From positions 69,341,679-69,405,678 of the forward strand of contig CM056586.1 of the NCBI GenBank assembly GCA_029721435.1: DNA of 64,000 nt, given 5' to 3'. The notes below the pieces were generated by a model. The model searched no databases. It saw only the letters and a list, made by a program, of their open reading frames with translations, and was not told where the DNA came from. Positions 60,681 through 64,000 of the stretch are shown in pieces; the stretch's first letter is position 1, and every line of letters begins with the position of its first letter. The position numbers and the translations under genes were made by a program. This stretch comes from Gymnothorax reevesii (taxonomy: Eukaryota; Chordata; Actinopteri; Anguilliformes; Muraenidae).

Positions 60681-62810
60681 TAATATATTTGAGGTTGATG
60701 TCTGTCTGTGTGTATGTACACGTTTTTCTCCTACATTTCTCAACCGATTATCACCAAATTTGGTGTGAATATCCTCTTGGACACCAGGAAGGACTTGACG
60801 TCGCCCGATTTTTGAAGAACACACGCAAAAAAAAATAGCAATTTCACTCCAGGTAGCGGGTAACAGCCAGTCATCTTTACATGGGCAACACCCCACATCA
60901 AGTGATTTTCTCGAGTGACAGTGAGAGACCTGGAGTTCGTGAACGAAACTAGGCTTTTGTTATTACCCTGGATTTTCTCAGATCTCCGGCACTGCAGTCA
61001 ATCTTTTGATTCAGTTGTGGAACAAAATCTGAAAACAGTAATTTTTTCTGGCTCTTGACTGCCAAGGGCAAGCGCTGGCGCTGACACAAGAATTCCTGGT
61101 CACTTTGACTCATGAGGTCATATGTGGGCTCTCTGATCTTCACTGCATTCCTCTGTTCGGCAAACTGGACGGGCTGAAACGGGGCAGCGGTGCTTTGAGG
61201 CTCCTACAACCGCCAGCAGTATTTCATGCTGGACCTCTAAAACAAGGCCTACTTTAGATATATCAAACGGCGCTGAAACCGATTTTTTAAAAATTATACC
61301 CGATAGTTGAGAAAGGTGACGGGACACACAAGCAATATTTCAATTTTAGGAGTTATCAGCAAGGTCACATTTCCAGAATTATTGGATTTCTTATGGTCAT
61401 CGACAGTAATTTATTAGATACACACCCCTTAATAAAGAGGCCCCTTCCAGCAGCTGACCATAGAAACACTGATTCAAATAGAAACGGATGTATTAAATTT
61501 GTATTATACAATATTATATTGAGTCTATACTGCATTGAGTAAACAATGTGATATGTCACTTATTTCATCTACAATTTCCAGTAGGTATTTATGACCCTGT
61601 TTGTGAAGGCATTAGACCACTTGAAGCGAAAGCAAATATGATTGGAGAGTCTAGAGATTGTTTTTATCCCAACTTTTAGACTCTTTGCCGAAGAGGTTCT
61701 GCACTTCTGAATTTCTCTGGTGCTCATCATTGATGGACATGACAAAGACCGTTATTGTGCTCGAGGAAAGTATCGTCATGAGCGGAGCATGCAAAGTGTC
61801 CTCTGACTGTTATCCACTCATCAATAATTTCCTCTCAGGGCATGTAGGCGAGACTGTATCAAAGTCTTTGTTCTGCTGAGAGATTCACTCTGCCCACACT
61901 TCGATTCAGCTCCCCGTCAACAAAGTGCGGTATTGATGAGACTACTGTACGTACAGCTCCAGCGCGCTCTCAGCTACTGGGATAGAATGTGTCCCCACAG
62001 AGAAGCACATCACACTGCGCACAGCAGTATCCTGATGCTTGGACTCAGATTTATGCTCCTGCTTTGCCTCTGTAAGAATATGGCAGAATATAACTGGCAC
62101 CTGCATCTTTTATTCCATGTAACTGAACTATTTTAATTCAACCAACTTTCGAGGAAAAATTTGGTTGGTTAGTTTCCATTATGATTTCACTTGCAGGAGG
62201 ATGTAGCAAGGAGACAGTTACAAAAATATTTCAAGCGGGGATAGCTACAAGTGAAAAAATACAGCCACATTTTGGGATCCTTCCTAAGCTGAAGCTACCG
62301 CTGACCACCTGTTATTAAAACCATGGAGTCTCAGCTTCCATTACAGGCATTAATTTACATTCACCAGGAAGCTGGTTGAAAGTGATGTAAGATGATACCA
62401 CAACGGGTTCACAAATTTAAGAGGTAGTTTTTTTTTTAATGAATATATTTTACATTTATGAGTCCATGGCTGGATTCAAATCCTCACAAAAATATGTCCC
62501 ATTGTCCAAATCCTGACCACATTTCCTTACCCTTGAAGAAAAACGTCATGAGGTCTAAGGGGCATCTAAAGTCGATTCTCAGACAGGATGTTGAACGTCC
62601 AGTGTTTACCAACAAGTCATACTTTTTTTGACATCTTGCATTGACATTTGACAAATTTCATTCATATAAACCAATGTTTTGTGTCCATCCATAGATAATC
62701 CTTCTATTTCAGTTCATTTGCATAGGTGTGGCTTGCTGATTGACCGATAAACAAAAACAATGGGAATCGACTTTAGATGCACTTTAAGGAAAGATGTAAA
62801 GGACAATTCA
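60681..62810. other. Intergenic, no gene recognised
   Basis: No exon supported. 60690-60830 (CAACCGATTATCACCAAATT, TGTGAATATCC) resembles an old dispersed repeat. Confidence 0.4.
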
Positions 62811-63250
62811 TAAGCACTTACGGGAAGACAATCGTGGTGCTGAGGGAATCCGACTGCACTTGCACTTGCTGACGTAATCATGCATCCCCTGTCTGTCATG
62901 TTAGTTTGTTTTCGCGTATGGAAGATGAGATGGAGTGCCGATGGAGTGCCACTTTAAATCCTGCTGCCGCAAGGAATCCTTTTGTAAAGGATGGTTCAGC
63001 GCCTCCTATGTTGAAGGAGATAAGCCAGGAAGCATCGAAGCATCTTTTCTTCACTTTCAGCAAATTCAAATAGCACAAGTCATGGCTGCCATGGAAATAC
63101 TTCCAGGTCATTTCCAGGATCTTTGGAACTTTCCTGCGCAAAAAAGGCCATTAGAATGCAGGCTTGTTCTCTTTTCTAAAAACATTGCTGCTTTCAATTC
63201 CATTCATGGCTGTGATTTTTTCATTCGCATTAAATTAAAGATTTAGATTG
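62811..63250. promoter_or_regulatory. Possible conserved non-coding element
   Basis: Unique-looking sequence of even composition with several candidate factor sites (TGACGTAATCATGCAT at about 62869, GTCATGGCTGCCATGG at about 63080, CATTCGCATTAAATTAAA at about 63222). It may be a distal regulatory element of the dlx domain. Judged by appearance only. Confidence 0.2.
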
Positions 63251-63592
63251 TGTTTGTAAAACAAAATGCATCTGAATTTCGTTTTTCCACTGCCAACAGC
63301 TTTAAAATTGTTTGAATGCTTTTCATGGTAAGTGCATGTCCCTGACCTTATAAACATCTGCTCCCACAACATTCAAATGAAAACTTGATTTTCACTGATA
63401 ATTGAAGGATTTAATTGATAAAAAACCTAGGTATACCCGCCCCCACCATGCACTTGCAAGGAGCTTATCTCTGATACGTGTCAACATTTTCTGCTTTCCC
63501 TACATTTTGAAACATGTCCAGTTTTTGTGCAGAAGATTTTTAAAAAAGACGTTTGTCAGCAACAATAATGGTGAGAGACAGGGCCAGAGGGT

Positions 63593-63898
63593 TCACTGGG
63601 TGCATCTCAAAGCACAGGCTGCATCCTTTGAGGGCTGCATTTTTTGGGGGCGTCACATAATCCCATCTGTTGAACTGACGTGATGTCATTTCATCTCTGT
63701 TAAACGGCTTTGGTTCCAGTGAGTTGCTACTGGTTTCCCTAACCTTAATCTTAACTCTAACCCTTAATCCAAAACCTAACCCTAAATTTAGCCTTGTCCC
63801 TTACCCTAAATGTCAATTTAGTGGATGGAAGTAAATGATGGCCCCTAAAAATGCAACCTTCAAAGGATGCAGCCTATGCTTTGAGAAGCACCCACTGA
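63593..63898. mobile_element. MITE of about 305 bp with CCCTAA-like interior
   Basis: Left (CACTGGGTGCATCTCAAAGC, AGGCTGCATCCTTTGAGG) and right (CCTTCAAAGGATGCAGCCTA, TGCTTTGAGAAGCACCCACT) ends are inverted copies over about 55 bp. The interior has degenerate CCCTAACCTTAA repeats (about 63737-63812). Non-coding. Confidence 0.85.
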
Positions 63899-64000
63899 CT
63901 TTTATGAGGACAGTGAACAGATGTTTTGAAGAGTGTGTCGGCACTTCAGTGACGACCGAAGGAGACAGACCGCGCTGCAACATCATACGTCACTTTGCCA

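Noticed and set aside
1..64000. CRISPR arrays, bacterial operons, phage or plasmid features
   Set aside because: The sequence is vertebrate nuclear DNA. Repeats are microsatellites and transposons, and no regular repeat-spacer array exists.

Overview
The window is vertebrate nuclear DNA, almost certainly from a teleost fish. It is AT-rich, with intron-split genes, many (CA)n/(GT)n microsatellites, and abundant Tc1-like transposons and short inverted-repeat elements of types familiar from fish. The only protein-coding genes I can support are two Distal-less homeobox genes in the convergent DLX1/DLX2 arrangement. The last coding exon of dlx1 (positions 358-609, + strand) has its upstream exons outside the window. 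dlx2 is complete on the - strand (exons 10414-10735, 9946-10130, 9271-9600; 278 codons). Linkage of dlx1 to dlx2 argues for the teleost 'a' cluster (dlx1a/dlx2a), because as I recall the zebrafish 'b' copy keeps only dlx2b.

The 8.7 kb between the two stop codons holds the likely 3' UTRs and several homeodomain-site-rich stretches. These are candidates for the known shared intergenic enhancers I12a/I12b (best candidate about 4610-4960). One degenerate fish MITE lies at 7782-7893. These assignments are by composition and position only; no alignment was run.

The remaining 53 kb (11-64 kb), upstream of dlx2, reads as a gene desert. No convincing host exon was found. It is full of mobile-element relics, many nested or paired: two inverted copies of a 190-bp MITE around 12-13.8 kb with a TIR element and a Tc1 scrap between them; a fairly complete but broken Tc1 inside a second TIR element (16.3-18.6 kb); a hairpin element (19.1-19.7 kb); a deleted Tc1 (23.5-24.0 kb); a Tc1 relic carrying a second deleted Tc1 (30.2-32.5 kb); a 5S-rRNA-type SINE (39.5-40.0 kb); a Tc1 relic carrying a three-terminus foldback element (40.5-42.0 kb); a MITE nested in another MITE (42.6-43.1 kb) whose relative sits at 58.3-58.6 kb; another Tc1-like relic (43.9-45.7 kb); a head-to-head tRNA-like palindrome (48.0-48.2 kb); a degenerate minisatellite (50.1-50.3 kb); and further MITEs at 51.8, 57.4 and 63.6 kb.

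Between the repeats are unique-looking stretches, for example about 21.9-22.3, 43.1-43.5, 59.9-60.3 and 62.8-63.2 kb. These could be distal dlx2 regulatory elements, but this needs cross-species alignment. I found no convincing undescribed gene system. The more unusual items are the nested and foldback element structures, the tRNA-like palindrome, and two coding-looking segments without an identity (25.6-26.1 kb and 36.9-37.1 kb).
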